Positions 35,229 through 46,996 of a stretch of 64,000 nt of DNA are shown one piece after another. The DNA is from Dendrophyllia cribrosa. Its lineage: Eukaryota; Cnidaria; Anthozoa; Scleractinia; Dendrophylliidae. The DNA lies in NCBI GenBank assembly GCA_024195265.1, contig JAJLRJ010000006.1, positions 3,938,407-4,002,406 of the forward strand, in the 5' to 3' direction. The translations under genes were made by a program, and so were the position numbers. Within the stretch, counting starts at the first letter, position 1, and each line of letters begins with the position of its first letter. The notes below the pieces were generated by a model that saw only the letters and a program-made list of their open reading frames with translations, did not search any database and had not been told where the DNA came from.

Positions 35229-36251
35229 TCATACATAGTGTATCTTATTCGATGATTGGTCCGAGCGAGAACTCGACTGACTAAACCTGGCTGACAACCT
35301 TCTGATATGACCCAACTGCGCAAACTCTCGCTTCACATCCGGGTCCCTAAACGCGTAAACAAATGGATTCACAGCACTGTTGGAGTAATGCATCCATTTC
35401 ACAAAATCAACCAGGCGCTGTAGACCGGGATATCCTGGCAGGCAGTGTTGGCAGTATACTGCGATCATTAACAGCGCATAGAATGGCAGCCATGCCAGGA
35501 AAAAAAATCCCGAGACCACGGTCAAAGTCATGGCTAGTTTGATCTCTTTTCTCAGCTGGCTCTTTCCATTGCAGGTTATCTTGCAGGTATGCGCAGTGAT
35601 ACCACCGGGAGAGTGGCGACTTAGCGATCGAGCAATGCGAAATATTCCAGCGTACATAGCGCTGATGATCACTAAGGGGGCTAGAAAGCCCACACTGATG
35701 AAACTGGGTGCGAAAAAGCGTTGAAGTTTAAACAATCCCTGAAGTTGACTAAGCGAGGCAATAGATGCCGCCGCGATCCAAGCCAATGCGATTGTTCCCG
35801 TGTAGAGATGCACTGGTAGGCTCTGGTAGAAGAACGGTCGTGAAACGGAAATGTAACGCTCCACACTGATAGCTGTTAGATGGAAAACTGAAGTCAACGC
35901 GCTAAAGATGTCGAAGCTGATGAAAAAAGCGTAGACTACTTCGCCTTTGCTGATTCCGAGACCGGAGATACAGATCCAGAGAGGCAGCGAAACGACACCG
36001 ACAAGGCAATCAGAACAGGCCAAGCTCATTAAGAACATGTTGCTTCTTCGTCGTAGTTTTCGGCAATGCTTAAAAGCAGCCATGACTATCGTGTTTCCGA
36101 AGACAATAGCAAACGCGAGCAAAACCGAGAAGATTAAAAAGATGAGAGTGTCTGCATCAGATCTGAGCTGTTGTGCAGGTGCAATTGAGCCGTTCAACGG
36201 CGATCCTTGATGTACGGTAATAAAGGAAGATACGTTGTGTTCATCAGTCAT
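35229..36251 (-). CDS. Class A (rhodopsin) GPCR 3, aminergic-like orphan receptor
   Basis: A single exon encodes 340 residues with an ATG start at 36,251. Glycosylation sites lie at N6 and N20. Seven spans carry N53 (TM1), D81 in LACSD (TM2), D114 (3.32), ERY 131-133, W254-L-P-F-Y (TM6, with Tyr at 6.52), W286 and Y289 (TM7), and N295-P-x-x-Y299. ECL3 has C267-Q-H-C270-L-P. As in its two paralogues, the TM3/ECL2 disulfide cysteines are absent. The third loop carries extra cysteines (HTCKITC, 221-227) and the tail is serine-rich (SQSSSRSDQSS), a likely kinase target region. It shares the FVKWMHYSNSAVNP block with GPCR 1. The ligand is unknown. Confidence 0.93.
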   Translation of the reverse strand: MTDEHNVSSFITVHQGSPLNGSIAPAQQLRSDADTLIFLIFSVLLAFAIVFGNTIVMAAFKHCRKLRRRSNMFLMSLACSDCLVGVVSLPLWICISGLGISKGEVVYAFFISFDIFSALTSVFHLTAISVERYISVSRPFFYQSLPVHLYTGTIALAWIAAASIASLSQLQGLFKLQRFFAPSFISVGFLAPLVIISAMYAGIFRIARSLSRHSPGGITAHTCKITCNGKSQLRKEIKLAMTLTVVSGFFFLAWLPFYALLMIAVYCQHCLPGYPGLQRLVDFVKWMHYSNSAVNPFVYAFRDPDVKREFAQLGHIRRLSARFSQSSSRSDQSSNKIHYV

Positions 36252-38256
36252 TTTTTGGTTGCTCCAAGACAGTGTTAGCTTTCGTGAAGTTTCAAGGTTG
36301 ATTTCTGATCACTGAAAACAGCGCAGTGTGAAATGAACTGAAATCCTTTTTAGTAACTACGAAAAAGCTTGTAACATAATCAATCACAGTTTGTGTTTGA
36401 CGAATTTGAAACCTTTGTCCGGTTTCTTAAACCAGCTGCCGATCTACGCAAACTTTCAATTCTCCTGGCGTATTTCTATTCATTGCTTTGATGCCAGCTC
36501 GGAGAAATTGGTTTCTCATCAAAACCATATCTCGAAGAATATCACGTTCTATATTTTTATCGCTTATGTCCTTTACATTGTATTAATAATGTAGGGAGAA
36601 GTAAGGTGTCGATTACTATTGGTAATAAATAAAGTTTGAAACAAAAGTAGCTCCCTGGCGTGGTATCTGCCAAGGAAAAGATCGTCAGTTTTGTATCGCA
36701 AACGATAAGAAATTCAATTTCATTGCGCAATTCAATGGATCTTTCCATTGGTCTTATTCCGGAAGATGACCAGAGATACATAATGATTCCTACAAATGCC
36801 TTAAGGGGTTTCAGCGGTACAAAAACACAAAACATAACTTGTATTCCAAGTGTCGGGAAATAATTATCAAATATTACCTTTAAACTGTGTCTTTAAAAAC
36901 GATATCCCAGTCACTACATTTGTTCTCAGTTATTCCCAATCTGAGTTGAAAATATTTATATGTTCAGGGAAAGGCAGTTGAAGCTTTTGAGATTTGACAT
37001 ACTGTTTTAATTTGTCCATTTTAATTATCTTGCAATTCAAGAACTCCTTCATGTGAATTTGTTCCCGCTGTCAGATATCATTGCAATTTCAATTGCTTGC
37101 CGGAGGTTTTGTTGAAACAGGAACGTGTTGGCAATTGAAACTGGATAGATCAGAAAGCAAACAGGTGCTAGTTTCGTGGGGGGAAAAAACTACGAACGGA
37201 GAATTTAGATAAATTCTACTTTTTTCTTTTTACTTCTATTTGTTTGCTACTTATAATTGGACTTTTTATGTAAACAGAGGGAGTTAGATTAGATATTTTT
37301 CCGTTCACGAATGTTTCATATAAAGCATGCACGAAAAAACAAGGAGATTAGGTTCTACGTGTTATAAAAAAGACACTGAAAAGGCGTTAAACTGATTCGC
37401 ATGAAATAAACCCAGCGTTGGAATTCTGAACTGATTTCTGAAAACAAACGTTTGGAAATATATTTATTTTGTAGATCTTGAGTGTATTTATTTGTATTTA
37501 TTTGTATTGACAAGACAAAAACGAAGCATTCAATTTCGCCATGAAATAAACCTAGCTTTGGAAATTCTGAACTGATTCTGAAAACAAACGTTTGGAAATA
37601 TAGTTTTTGAGATCTTGAGTGTATTTATTTCTAAAAATTGACAGTGCATTTAATAACAATGACATATATTTTATAACTTTTGCGAAATTCATTGTATTTA
37701 ATTCATATCATAGCTGGGACAATTCAACAAAAAATCAATAAAGTTCTCCTGTTTTAATGATATAGGTCAATAACAAGGCACCCTGGGTGCTAGAGGTTTT
37801 CTTTTTTTTTTTTCATTTTTAAGTGAAAACCGAAATGCAAGCGACGAACCGAGCGACGAAGCTGTGTCAACAAGGCGCCGCTTGGAAGCTTCTTCTTCGT
37901 TTATGCGGTTAATTTCACTCTTGATATATACGGACCTCTGCCGGGAGCCAGGGTTATAACAAAGAATATGAATTGCAAATTTTATTAGAGTCGATATCTT
38001 CAAGGCATCTTCATAAGACCAACAAAATCATCTATTGAATTCGAATGCAAATATCCTCAGTTTCGCCAGCATACGCAAGCGCACAACAGCAAAATCCCCG
38101 GTATCCAGCAGTCATCATTTGCATCCCCACTGGGAACTGCGATCCTTTTGAGCCACGAGCTGTTTTGGGTCTGCCGTGAAATATGCATGTGCAAAGCGTA
38201 ATTATATAAGCTTCCCGTAAACTTGCTAAAAAGATACGTGAAAATGCAAGAAAAAA
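36252..38256. other. Gene-free stretch between GPCR 3 and the tandem duplication
   Basis: No exon was supported. It contains a tandem pair at 37,401-37,630. Confidence 0.4.
37401..37630. repeat. Imperfect tandem duplication, about 140 bp period
   Basis: ATGAAATAAACC, TTCTGAACTGATT, TGAAAACAAACGTTTGGAAA and GATCTTGAGTGTATTTATTT recur in the same order in two adjacent units (starting at 37,401 and 37,541). Confidence 0.75.
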
Positions 38257-39552
38257 ACCTTCTAGTGTATTAACTACTGAGTAAGTGTTTCCGACTAAGA
38301 GTTGTTTGTCAAGATTTTTTAGATGTGTTAGATATTTATTTCGTGAAAGTGCGACAGCTTTTCAGTTTAATCTGCACTTTATCGTCACTTTGGTTCTTTC
38401 TTTTTTTCAAGGTCTATTGTAAGTAAATTTGCATTTTACCGGTTGTCGTTACATAGGACATAAAATAAAAGAGCATTAGGCAAAAAAATAAAGTGATAAC
38501 TTAACACAGCATAATGATTTAAAATATCAAAGTAAATATTCACGGCTTAAAAACGTGAAAACAGTCTTCCTCACATTGAAACGGTAAACGGCGAAAAGGC
38601 GTGAAAATATAAATATAAATATGAAACTTTATTGAATCTCCCAATCAGGGTTTTTCAGACCAACGTACATAAAACCATGGTCACGTAGTATTTTTGCCGT
38701 TCACGTTTGCCGTAAACGCGATGCTAAATCTCCCATACTCATGAAATACCCTTTTAATAATTGACAATCTTCAAAATAAATTAATTCTCTTTGAATCAAA
38801 TGTCAATCAAAGCACAGTTTAATTTAGCATCTCTCGAAGGCGACCACTGTTTTTCCTGGCTCTTGTACCTGAAGAAGGCTGGCATGGACAGCTGAACTGA
38901 TATTCAGTATGAAACAAAAAATATCATATTTTTATGATTATGGCCAGGAGCTAGCTATAAGCTTACTTTATTATCTTGAAATTGGAACTGAAAGGAAGAA
39001 ACCACCCTTAAAAATGGTAGAAGCAAAGAAAGATGAGCATGCAGACAAAATAACGGTTGGCAAAGTCAAAATTTCACCGACTGTCAATAAATAAAATTTA
39101 ATGTCATGAACTGAAATCCACTTCAATCGATCTTTGCAATCCTGCACTTTATCTCCAAACAACTGCTTTTGTTTTACTCTATACTAATAGAATCTTTTTA
39201 TCCAACTAAGTTGTATATTTAATGAAATTTGGCGATATAACGTGGAACTGGCAAGAGCTAAGCGAAATTTTGCTATAATTCGGCCGGACAGTGTCCCTTT
39301 GAGATCCTTTGAAAGTTTACATTTTTATTTTTTGGCTGACTGAGCAGATTCTCAAGCAGCAGAATTCTCGTATTTATGCAGTTCTTGATTCACCCCTGGA
39401 CGCCAGAGGCCTTTTCCACCCTCATCACGTTCTTATGTCTCTTACCACAGGCCTGAAACTCATTAAAGCAAGTTCAAATGGATGGCTCGGTGATTTGTTA
39501 ACAGAGCGTCACCTTGCTCTTTAATCTAAATAAACAAAATTACTAAAAGGGC

Positions 39553-39560
39553 TATAAAAA
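39553..39560 (+). promoter_or_regulatory. Possible TATA box of gene A
   Basis: TATAAAAA lies in the context AGGGCTATAAAAATAAATC, about 225 bp upstream of the ATG. The same context is kept in copy B at 53,871. Conservation between the copies is weak support because they are recent duplicates. Confidence 0.3.
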
Positions 39561-40166
39561 TAAATCATATTGAACAATGAAACCTCCGTGGCGATCTGGA
39601 AAAAAGCCACTATTGAAAAGCGGAAACAAGGTCAAATAAAAGGGTTTATAGAAGTTGAACCGAAACGACGGCTTTTACAAAAACACATTCTACTCAAAGA
39701 TAACCTCAGTTGCATAAGCTAAGTATTTTTCAAGCCGAAATTCGCTGGTTTTTATAGCCCAAATCCCGGCTGGTATTATGGAGAAATCGAAGCCAGGTCC
39801 GTTCTCCAAAACTGTGATGTTTTCATCAATATTTTTCTCCGTTACTGTTTGCTTCGTGGCATTGATTCACGTCGAGATCGAACTTCACGCTCATCGACAA
39901 ATGCTTCAAGTCTTGACACAAGAAAGAGGAGAAAATCTCGAGCTACGACATACTGTACACCATGAATCGCCGGTGATTGCTTCTTCGTTGCACAGTGACT
40001 CGGGTAAAGGTGAGTGATTGTTTTACTAAGTTCAGATTTAATATTAAGAACTTGTGAATCAGTGGTTCTTTCTCGTGCCGCTATAACAATGTATATATTC
40101 AAAACTTCGTGGACCTCGCAGTTTTTTGTGAATGGAGCTGTAACCATTTGTGGTAGTTTGATTTAA

Positions 40167-40705
40167 AGTGTATATGACAGTGATTTTTTTATTTGCTTGA
40201 TCGAATCTACATGATGTTCTGATAAGAAAATGGAAAAATAAATTTCGATATCGATTTTTCTTCTCTGCGTTGTAGCCGTCTAAACACGTGAAATTTTACT
40301 TCCGGTGTGTTACAAAACCGCGCAAGATAGTCCGCTGTGACGTCAATACAGGAATGCCGGTGTCGAGGTTTCTCGACTTTCTCAGTTCCTCGCATTTTTT
40401 GATGCGCCCTGGTTCTGGCATGGTTCTATTAAGGTGTGTTGTCTATGGTTGTGGCAACACGCACCAAAAAATGGAGGAACTGAGAAATCGCGACACTGGC
40501 ATTCTTGTATTGACGTCACAGCGGACTATTTCCAGTCTTTCTTCTTGCGCGGTTTTGTAACACACCGGAAGTGAAATTTCACGTTTTTAGACGGCCAAAA
40601 CGCGGAGAAGGAAAATCGATATCGAAAAAATGTTTTCCATTTTCTTACGGCAGAACATCATGTAGATTCGATCAAGCAAATAAAAAAATCACTGTCATAT
40701 ACACT
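40167..40705. repeat. Palindromic MITE with TTAA target duplication, in intron 1 of gene A
   Basis: Ends AGTGTATATGACAGTGATTT and the complement are flanked by TTAA at 40,163 and 40,706. Inverted similarity extends over most of the element (GATCGAATCTACATGATGTT, GAAATTTTACTTCCGG). Non-coding. A left-truncated copy lies at 55,247-55,726 and a half copy at 14,120-14,332. Confidence 0.85.
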
Positions 40706-42112
40706 TTAAGGAAAACCAAGTTGTTTGTTTGAATGTGTTTCTACAAAGAAAGATGAGTAAACGTTTCATGATTCAGTATCAGTGCTGAAGGAAGTTAAGA
40801 TTGCGCGAGACATTTCATAAGCTTTTTTCGAAGCGGAATTAGATTTCCTCTTTGCCTGGAAGATTTTAATTCCAAAGATAAATGTGAGCAACATGAGACG
40901 TTTTAAGTAACCTAACCATGACCAGTTTATATAGTCACAGGGATTTTTTCGTTGGGCCCCCTCGGGGAGAGGGAGGGGGTTAGGGTTGTCTGTTCGCAAA
41001 TAACTTCGCTATGCGGGAGAGTATTGTAAAAACTTGGTTGTAACTGACCCATGTTTAAATATATGTGACATGACGAAGTGTATAAACGAAAATAGTTAAC
41101 AACTAGAATAACTAACATTCCATGGGAAAGGAGAGAGAGTAAAACTTATAAATACGCATGTTCTCTTACTCACGCGCTGCATCCAATTCTTGGTTAACAA
41201 GTCCGGCTTTTGTAAAAAAAAACATTCTAATTGAAACTTTCCATTTAATTGTTTGGTAAGTTGTTATAATTTAATCAGTGTAAAGAGCTAGGCAAGTGTG
41301 ATAAGAATGAGAGGGGTTATTGAATGCAAGATCAAAAGATCAAAAAGTATCGTCAGTTTTTACTTTAGTTGCAGAAATACACATTCGTCACAAACGCAAC
41401 TCAAAAAAATTTGAACAAGCAATCAAATGCTAGTGAAATCATCACTCGTGACGACATCAAAAAAGAAGTTCAACTGGTCATAGGTAGCCTGGCCTGCGCG
41501 GTGCATTGCCCGAACGGAATCAGGGGAAGACGAGGCAGGCCTGGTTCACCAGGTAAGCATGGTCCGCCTGGGCCTCAGGGACCTCAAGGAGACAAAGGTG
41601 CTCAAGGAGATCAGGGACCTACTGGACCTAAAGGCGATCAGGGCCCTCAAGGACCCAAGGGTGATCCTGGTGAATCCATCTCAGCCCCTTCTATTGTGTC
41701 ACCTCCGGTTTCCATGGTGGTAAACGAAACTGGTGTAGCCTCGTTTCAGTGCGATGTTAAAGGAAACCCAGCACCTCAGGTCACGTGGCTGAAATGGAAT
41801 TCCAGTCTCCTGGTAGACAAACGCATTGTGAAATCACGCGGTGGCCTTCTGATTACAAATGTGTCGTCACAAGATGGCGGAGTGTACACGTGTTAAGCAA
41901 GAAATATCCTTGGAGTAATGACAACATCGGCCACATTAACTGTCCAAGGTAAAAAAAAACTCTGTTTTGAAACAGTCTTGCCCAGTATTAGATATTTATA
42001 TAAATACTAACCAACTCTACTGATGTAAAAAGTATGTCTTCTGTGTGTAATAAATTAAAGTTTAATGATCATTGAACAGGTTTTAGTAGTGTTTAACTTG
42101 AATCGGAGACTG

Positions 42113-42170
42113 CGCATGCGGAGTGACCGAGTGGGATTGGGCACTGGACTCGCAATCCGAGGGTCTCTAT
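42113..42170 (+). repeat. tRNA-derived SINE-like head, degenerate
   Basis: GTGACCGAGTGG resembles a pol III A box. CACTGGACTCGCAATCCGAG resembles an anticodon arm. The B box and T arm are not recognisable, so this is a relic at most. Confidence 0.35.
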
Positions 42171-42437
42171 TTAAATAGAGGAGGAGGAGCCACCCACAGT
42201 GTGAGCACAGTTACTGACAAGACATATTAGTGAGGAAAACAATGCAAAACAAATGTAGTACGTTAAATAACGAACTAAGCACACACGTCAACTAAATAAG
42301 CCAAGCACGTGCACTCAACTTAAGGAAAATTGCGCGCGCGCACCTACATCAAACTGAATGGAAGCAATATAGAATTTAAATAGGGGCGCTAGGATGATAT
42401 GAAGGATCTAAAATAATAAAGGGTACGGCGGTATCTC

Positions 42438-43488
42438 TCAATTCTGGATTGCTAGTCTCATCTCCCGTAGTGTAGTGCCATACTTCTCAATGATAGCACT
42501 GTGGCGTTTGAAGAATTTAGCAAACGATTTACGAAGGAGCGTAGACTTGAACCCTTGGTGAAGGAGACGTGATGCAAGTCGGCGAAGTCTATGTATAAAA
42601 TCCAACTTCGATGTGCAAATTCTAGCATATCTCACCAATTGAGATATATAAACACCATAGGCCGGATTGGCGGGAATGTTGCTGTCCATATGAGGAAAAT
42701 TGACAATCCGAAAGGAGAAGTCATCCCTCTTGTCGTAGACGTTGAGATGGAAAGGTGCGTTGTTGTCACCATTCTTGATTCTCGTGTCCAGATAACACAC
42801 TTCATTTGATGTTAAAGGGAGGGTTTCACGGTACGGCGCATGTGCAAGCTATAACGTAACCGATTTAAATTTATTGTTTAGACCAATCGGAAGCGAGTAC
42901 ATAACTCTGGCGGGAAATTTGCCCGTGAAAATGTCGCTGATTGAATGGATGATTATACATACCAATGTGCGCCATGAAAGTCACCAGAGCGTAGAATAAA
43001 TCCTTCGGGTCAAAGGTTTTATTCAGTGTTGACTTTGTCGGTGTAATCCGTCGACATTTTCTGTGAATTTTGGTCATCCTTCGTTTTGTTTGGACTAATT
43101 ATAGTATGTGATTATTGAAGTAAATGTGAGTGGTTTTTTAACCGATAAATTTGGTAAGCAAGCGAATAAAACATTTTAATCTGTGCACATGCGCCGAACC
43201 GTGAAACCATCCCTTTAAGGTAGTGTCCTTTAGTTCCAGGTCCGACGGGTAAATGTCGCTGATGTAATTTCCAAAATTCTCATTGTTAACGCTCAATAAA
43301 TCGTGGATATAACGAAAGGTGTTGCTAAATTGGACGGCTTTGGTCATATCTTGCTTCATTGTTCTGAGCACGAAATCATGCTCGAAGGTGTGGAGGAACA
43401 GATTAGCCAATAAAGGTGCGCTGTTAGTGCCCATTGGTATGCCAATAATTTGCCGAAAAACTGAGTTTCCGAAGCGGACGTAGATTTT
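42438..43488 (-). mobile_element. Reverse transcriptase fragment, interrupted by a MITE
   Basis: The minus strand encodes the palm part of a retroelement reverse transcriptase in two open pieces, 43,488-43,215 and 42,811-42,438. The pieces become continuous and in frame if the MITE at 42,816-43,214 and one TTAA are removed. Recognisable blocks are GIPMGTNSAPLLANLFL, FRYIHDLLSVNN, YDKRDDFSFRIVNFP and AYGVYISQLVRYAR. They match the reverse transcriptases very common in coral and fish genomes (Penelope-like or related; class not settled). The active-site box reads YIHD instead of YIDD. Ends and other domains are missing. It lies in intron 2 of gene A and is absent from gene B. Confidence 0.75.
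42816..43214. repeat. MITE with TTAA duplication inside the reverse transcriptase
   Basis: Ends AGGGAGGGTTTCACGGTACG and the complement of AGGGATGGTTTCACGGTTCG are flanked by TTAA at 42,812 and 43,215. It splits the reverse transcriptase frame. Confidence 0.85.
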
Positions 43489-43719
43489 TTAGATGACTAA
43501 AACTCTCGATATCTCGGACAATTTGTGTTCCTCCGACGGTTCAAGGAGGCGTCTGCGCGTCGATTATGGATGTTCCCTGACAAGCATTTCTAAAACAGGT
43601 AAATACATGGTGATAGTTTAATGTATTATCAGCAGTAAAGTTAGCATTATCATCATTATTATCATTGAGTCCTTATTGTCTATAATTTTCTAGAAATGAA
43701 TTGTAACATAAAAGCGACA

Positions 43720-43768
43720 TCAAGCGCGAAACTAGGGTGTTAGAACACGCGAAACTAGGGTGTTAGAA
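43720..43768. repeat. Two tandem 24-bp units
   Basis: GCGAAACTAGGGTGTTAGAA plus ACAC repeats once in the intron just before exon 3 of gene A. Confidence 0.7.
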
Positions 43769-45106
43769 CACTTGATTGAAGTCATTAAAACCCGACAATG
43801 TCTGTTTGTATATTGCAGTTTGTGCCTTGATCACTCACAAACCCTCGTCTATTATCATTGAAGAAGGAGAAAACGTGAGCCTGCGGTGTAAAGCTAGTGG
43901 TCGGCCGACTCCAACGGTCACGTGGCGAAAAGCGTTAAGTCACCTGCCAAAAGGGAAGACCGCAGTGGTTGATGGGAACTTGACAATAATGACTGTAACT
44001 TCATCAGATAGTGGGACTTACGCATGCTCAGCAAAGAATCTCCTTAGACAGGACTCCGCTGTAGCACTAGTGACAGTGATTGATAGACTCAAGTTTACCC
44101 TAATCCCTCTTTTGAAGGTGACTGTATCAGAGTTTAGCAATCTAATGTTGAACTGCGCAGCTCAGGGATCATTAGAGATTGTTTGGAAAAGAACAGGCAA
44201 AAATCTATCTCAAAATCATGTTCTTTATTCCAATGGCACTTTGCTTCTAAGGAAGTTGGTCACTAATGATGCCGGATCTTACACATGCGTTGCAAAAAAT
44301 TATCAGCGAACAATAAAGGCAACATCTGTTGTTAAAATGTACAAACCCGTGTCCTGTAGCAGCATAAAATCGGGCCGCAGTGGAAGCTCTTCAGGTAATT
44401 ATATTATTGACCCTGATGGCCAAGGAGGCGTGACTCCCTTCAGTGTGTATTGCGACATGCGTGACAAGGGTGGAGTTGGCGTGATGGTGATTAGTCACGA
44501 CAGTGAGAAAAGAACGTACGTCGGTAATATTCCTGGATGTGGTCATCAGTATCCAGGATGTTACAGTAAAAATGTGACTTACACTGGAGTCAGCACCACT
44601 CAGCTAGCAGCACTCGCTCGAGTCTCAGAGAACTGCGAACAGTTTATCAAGTTTGAGTGCAATAATGGGATAACCTTTGTGGAGGAAGCGGCTGCTTGGT
44701 GGGTGTCACGTGACGGAAGGAAAATGGACTACTGGGGAGGGGCTACTGGATCTACCGATATGTGCGCATGCGGAGTAACAAATTCTTGTTCGAATGGAAA
44801 AAAGTGTAACTGTTATAACAGTGGTAGTGGATGGAGAGAGGACAGCGGTCTGCTGACAGACAAGTCTGCTCTGCCTGTGTCACAGATCAGACTGGCAGAT
44901 TTTGATGACTCAAGTGAAGAAGGTTATCACACATTAGGAAAACTCAAGTGTTATGGCCAGACGTAAAGAAAAGAACATCCCACGCCAGCAAGGATAAAGC
45001 GATTTTTTTATGACCACGAAAAACGGTTTCTCTGAGTTTTTACGATTTGGTTTATCCGCCAGTAGTTCAGAGGATTAAAACAAGGTTTGTTATTTTTCTC
45101 GCTTAA

Positions 45107-45763
45107 GGACGTTCGCGCTAATTGTTTATGCGCATCCTTACTGCGCACGCAATTCATGTCGCAACGCCATGCTTCGTCATGCACGAGCGCGCGCGCAAGA
45201 GAAGAAAATCTAAGCACATAAAGGGCTGATAGCGGTTGCGTTAACTTTGCTTAGATTTAACTCGCTTGGATGGTCGGTGACCCCCAATTTTTTTTTCATA
45301 GATAATTTTCTTTGCCAATTCTCGACAGATTGTGAAAAAATGAACAAAAAATCAATGTAGGAAGTTTAAATTTTTTCCATTTTTCTACCCGCGCGCCATC
45401 GAATCCTACCAACTTGCGGCTGTCAGAGTTTGCAAATGGCGTCGTTTAAAAATGAAATTTACTTCAAGAAACGTCACCAGTTGAATGAATTAGCTGAACA
45501 GACCTACTAGCATAAAATTTGGGAAAGAAAGTTGCATTTTAGAGATTCATTTGCAATATTTTTAGACTAACAGACATTCGGATCACATCCCGTAAGGAAG
45601 ACCAATTTTTCAAAATTAGGGTCGCCTTTCAGATAGCTTATCTCGGAAACGAAGTCGGTGACCCCCTCATTTTTTTGCATTTCTGACACGAGTAACTCAT
45701 AACCTAGCTGTAGCAAAAGTTTTATAAAAAAATCAATGTTAGAAGATTTTCGCGCGAACGTCC
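45107..45763. repeat. MITE with TTAA duplication downstream of gene A
   Basis: Ends GGACGTTCGCGC and GCGCGAACGTCC are flanked by TTAA at 45,103 and 45,764. The interior repeats GTCGGTGACCCCC twice. The corresponding place in copy B (about 58,678) lacks the element. Confidence 0.8.
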
Positions 45764-45985
45764 TTAAAGCATTATCGCTAATATGGAAAGAGGCTTGTTC
45801 CATTGACCTATCAGAATGCTGAAAAGCGAGTGACATCAAAGAGATTAGAATACCTACTTTATAGCTCGCAATCCGTTCGTTTTGCTTTGCGTATTCCCTA
45901 AACCAACCAAAAGATGCGCGCATTTGCCTCCGTTCGCTTAACCAATCAAATTGCTTTCTTCCAGTTCGTTTGTTGTGTCTGTTGT

Positions 45986-46148
45986 AGGGGCGGATCCAGG
46001 ATTTTTCTTAGGAGGGGGTGCACCTCTAAGAAATGACGTAACTGAAGGGTGACGTAAACAATTTTTAAAAGCGAACAACGCAGACTAGGCAAGTGGAGGG
46101 AGGGGGTGGGGTGCGCACCCCCTGCACCCCTCCCCTAGATCCGCCCCT
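45986..46148. repeat. MITE, AGGGGCGGATCCAGG family
   Basis: Ends are AGGGGCGGATCCAGGATTTT and the complement of AGGGGCGGATCTAGGGG, enclosing G-rich and C-rich arms. Copy B reads straight through this site near 58,890. TGTTGT lies on both sides, offset by one base. Confidence 0.75.
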
Positions 46149-46924
46149 GTGTTGTGTTTAGGCGAAATCATTTCAAGGTCATACGAAAATCGCTCTAATT
46201 AAAAAACGTATTTGGTTGCATTAGCTAGATGAGGTTAAATCATTTCATTATAAAGAGATTAATTTGTGCAAGGAAATTACAGTAAATAAGGAAATAGAAG
46301 CCGTACGATTAATTACAACTGATAGAATTCTATCGTTATCGTTGTTTATTGAACAAGGAATGTTCTTTCACTCGCCAAATTAAATTACGGTGAATCGTAC
46401 TGTTCGAAAATATTTGCGTGCATTCTTTATTTTGTTAGCGTTTCAAATACGTTTGAAACAGTTTTCTTGGCAATAATAAATCAATTGGTTTGAATCAAAT
46501 ACCCCAATCGGAAATTGCTTGCCATGTTTGCAGTTTTCAGTGAGCGTTTTCAGTAGTATAGGGCCAGCAAAGATAAGCCTCGTTACGGAATAGGTGGAAT
46601 AGGTACTGTGGAATAGGTGGATTAGGTGCCTAGTCAATGACGTCACAACATGCCTTCCTGCATACTAATTTGGATTTCCTGCATACTAATAAACGGAATC
46701 CCTTTTCATGACGTCAACTACCTATTCCTTTTGTGTTAATAAATGACTAGGGATAGTGCCTAGGTAAATCATTGATATGCCTTTCCGCATACTAATAAAC
46801 GGATTCCCTTTTCATGACAATAGGAACAATAGACCGGCCCAAACTTGCCCGCTCTATTCCGACTCACTTCAAAACAAAACACAACTGACACAGATATACT
46901 TTACAGACGTAGAGCAAAACAACA

Positions 46925-46996
46925 TGCCTTGACCAGGACTCGAACCTGGGTTACTGCGGCCACAACGCAGTGTCTTAACCACTTGACCATCAAAGC
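46925..46996 (-). tRNA. tRNA-His (anticodon GTG), left arm copy
   Basis: The 72-nt sequence folds as a full cloverleaf: acceptor GCTTTGA/TCAAGGC, a 3-bp D stem GTC/GAC, anticodon stem CTGCG/CGCAG with loop TTGTGGC, T stem CCAGG/CCTGG with loop TTCGAGT, and discriminator A. The pol III A box (TGGTCAAGTGG) and B box (GGTTCGAGTCC) are intact. The anticodon arm equals that of animal tRNA-His. It sits inside the mobile element, so it may be cargo rather than a host gene. Confidence 0.82.

Larger units (their letters stand above)
39778..44966 (+). pseudogene. Collagen/Ig/fibrinogen-like membrane protein, gene A (CniFL-like), disrupted
   Basis: There are three exons, all joined in phase 1: 39,778-40,009, 41,375-41,948 and 43,819-44,966. 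Exon 1 encodes a short cytosolic tail, a signal anchor (about residues 12-32) and a short helical stalk. Exon 2 encodes an RHKR furin-type site, a CAVHC cysteine pair, about 18 Gly-X-Y triplets and Ig1. Exon 3 encodes Ig2, Ig3 and a fibrinogen-like domain with WWVSRDGRKMDYWGG and CACGV. Two lesions hit exon 2. A seven-A run at 41,403-41,409 puts the frame out by one, giving a stop at 41,431. In the collagen/Ig frame, TAA at 41,894-41,896 replaces the AAA found in gene B after the second Ig1 cysteine. The undamaged length would be about 650 residues. The architecture matches anthozoan ficolin-like recognition proteins. Sequencing error could explain the A-run but less easily the TAA. Confidence 0.85.

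Noticed and set aside
39309..39524. Open frame upstream of gene A, with a similar one upstream of gene B at 53,565
   Set aside because: The similarity comes from the segmental duplication. The reading frame is not kept between the copies, so it is not coding.
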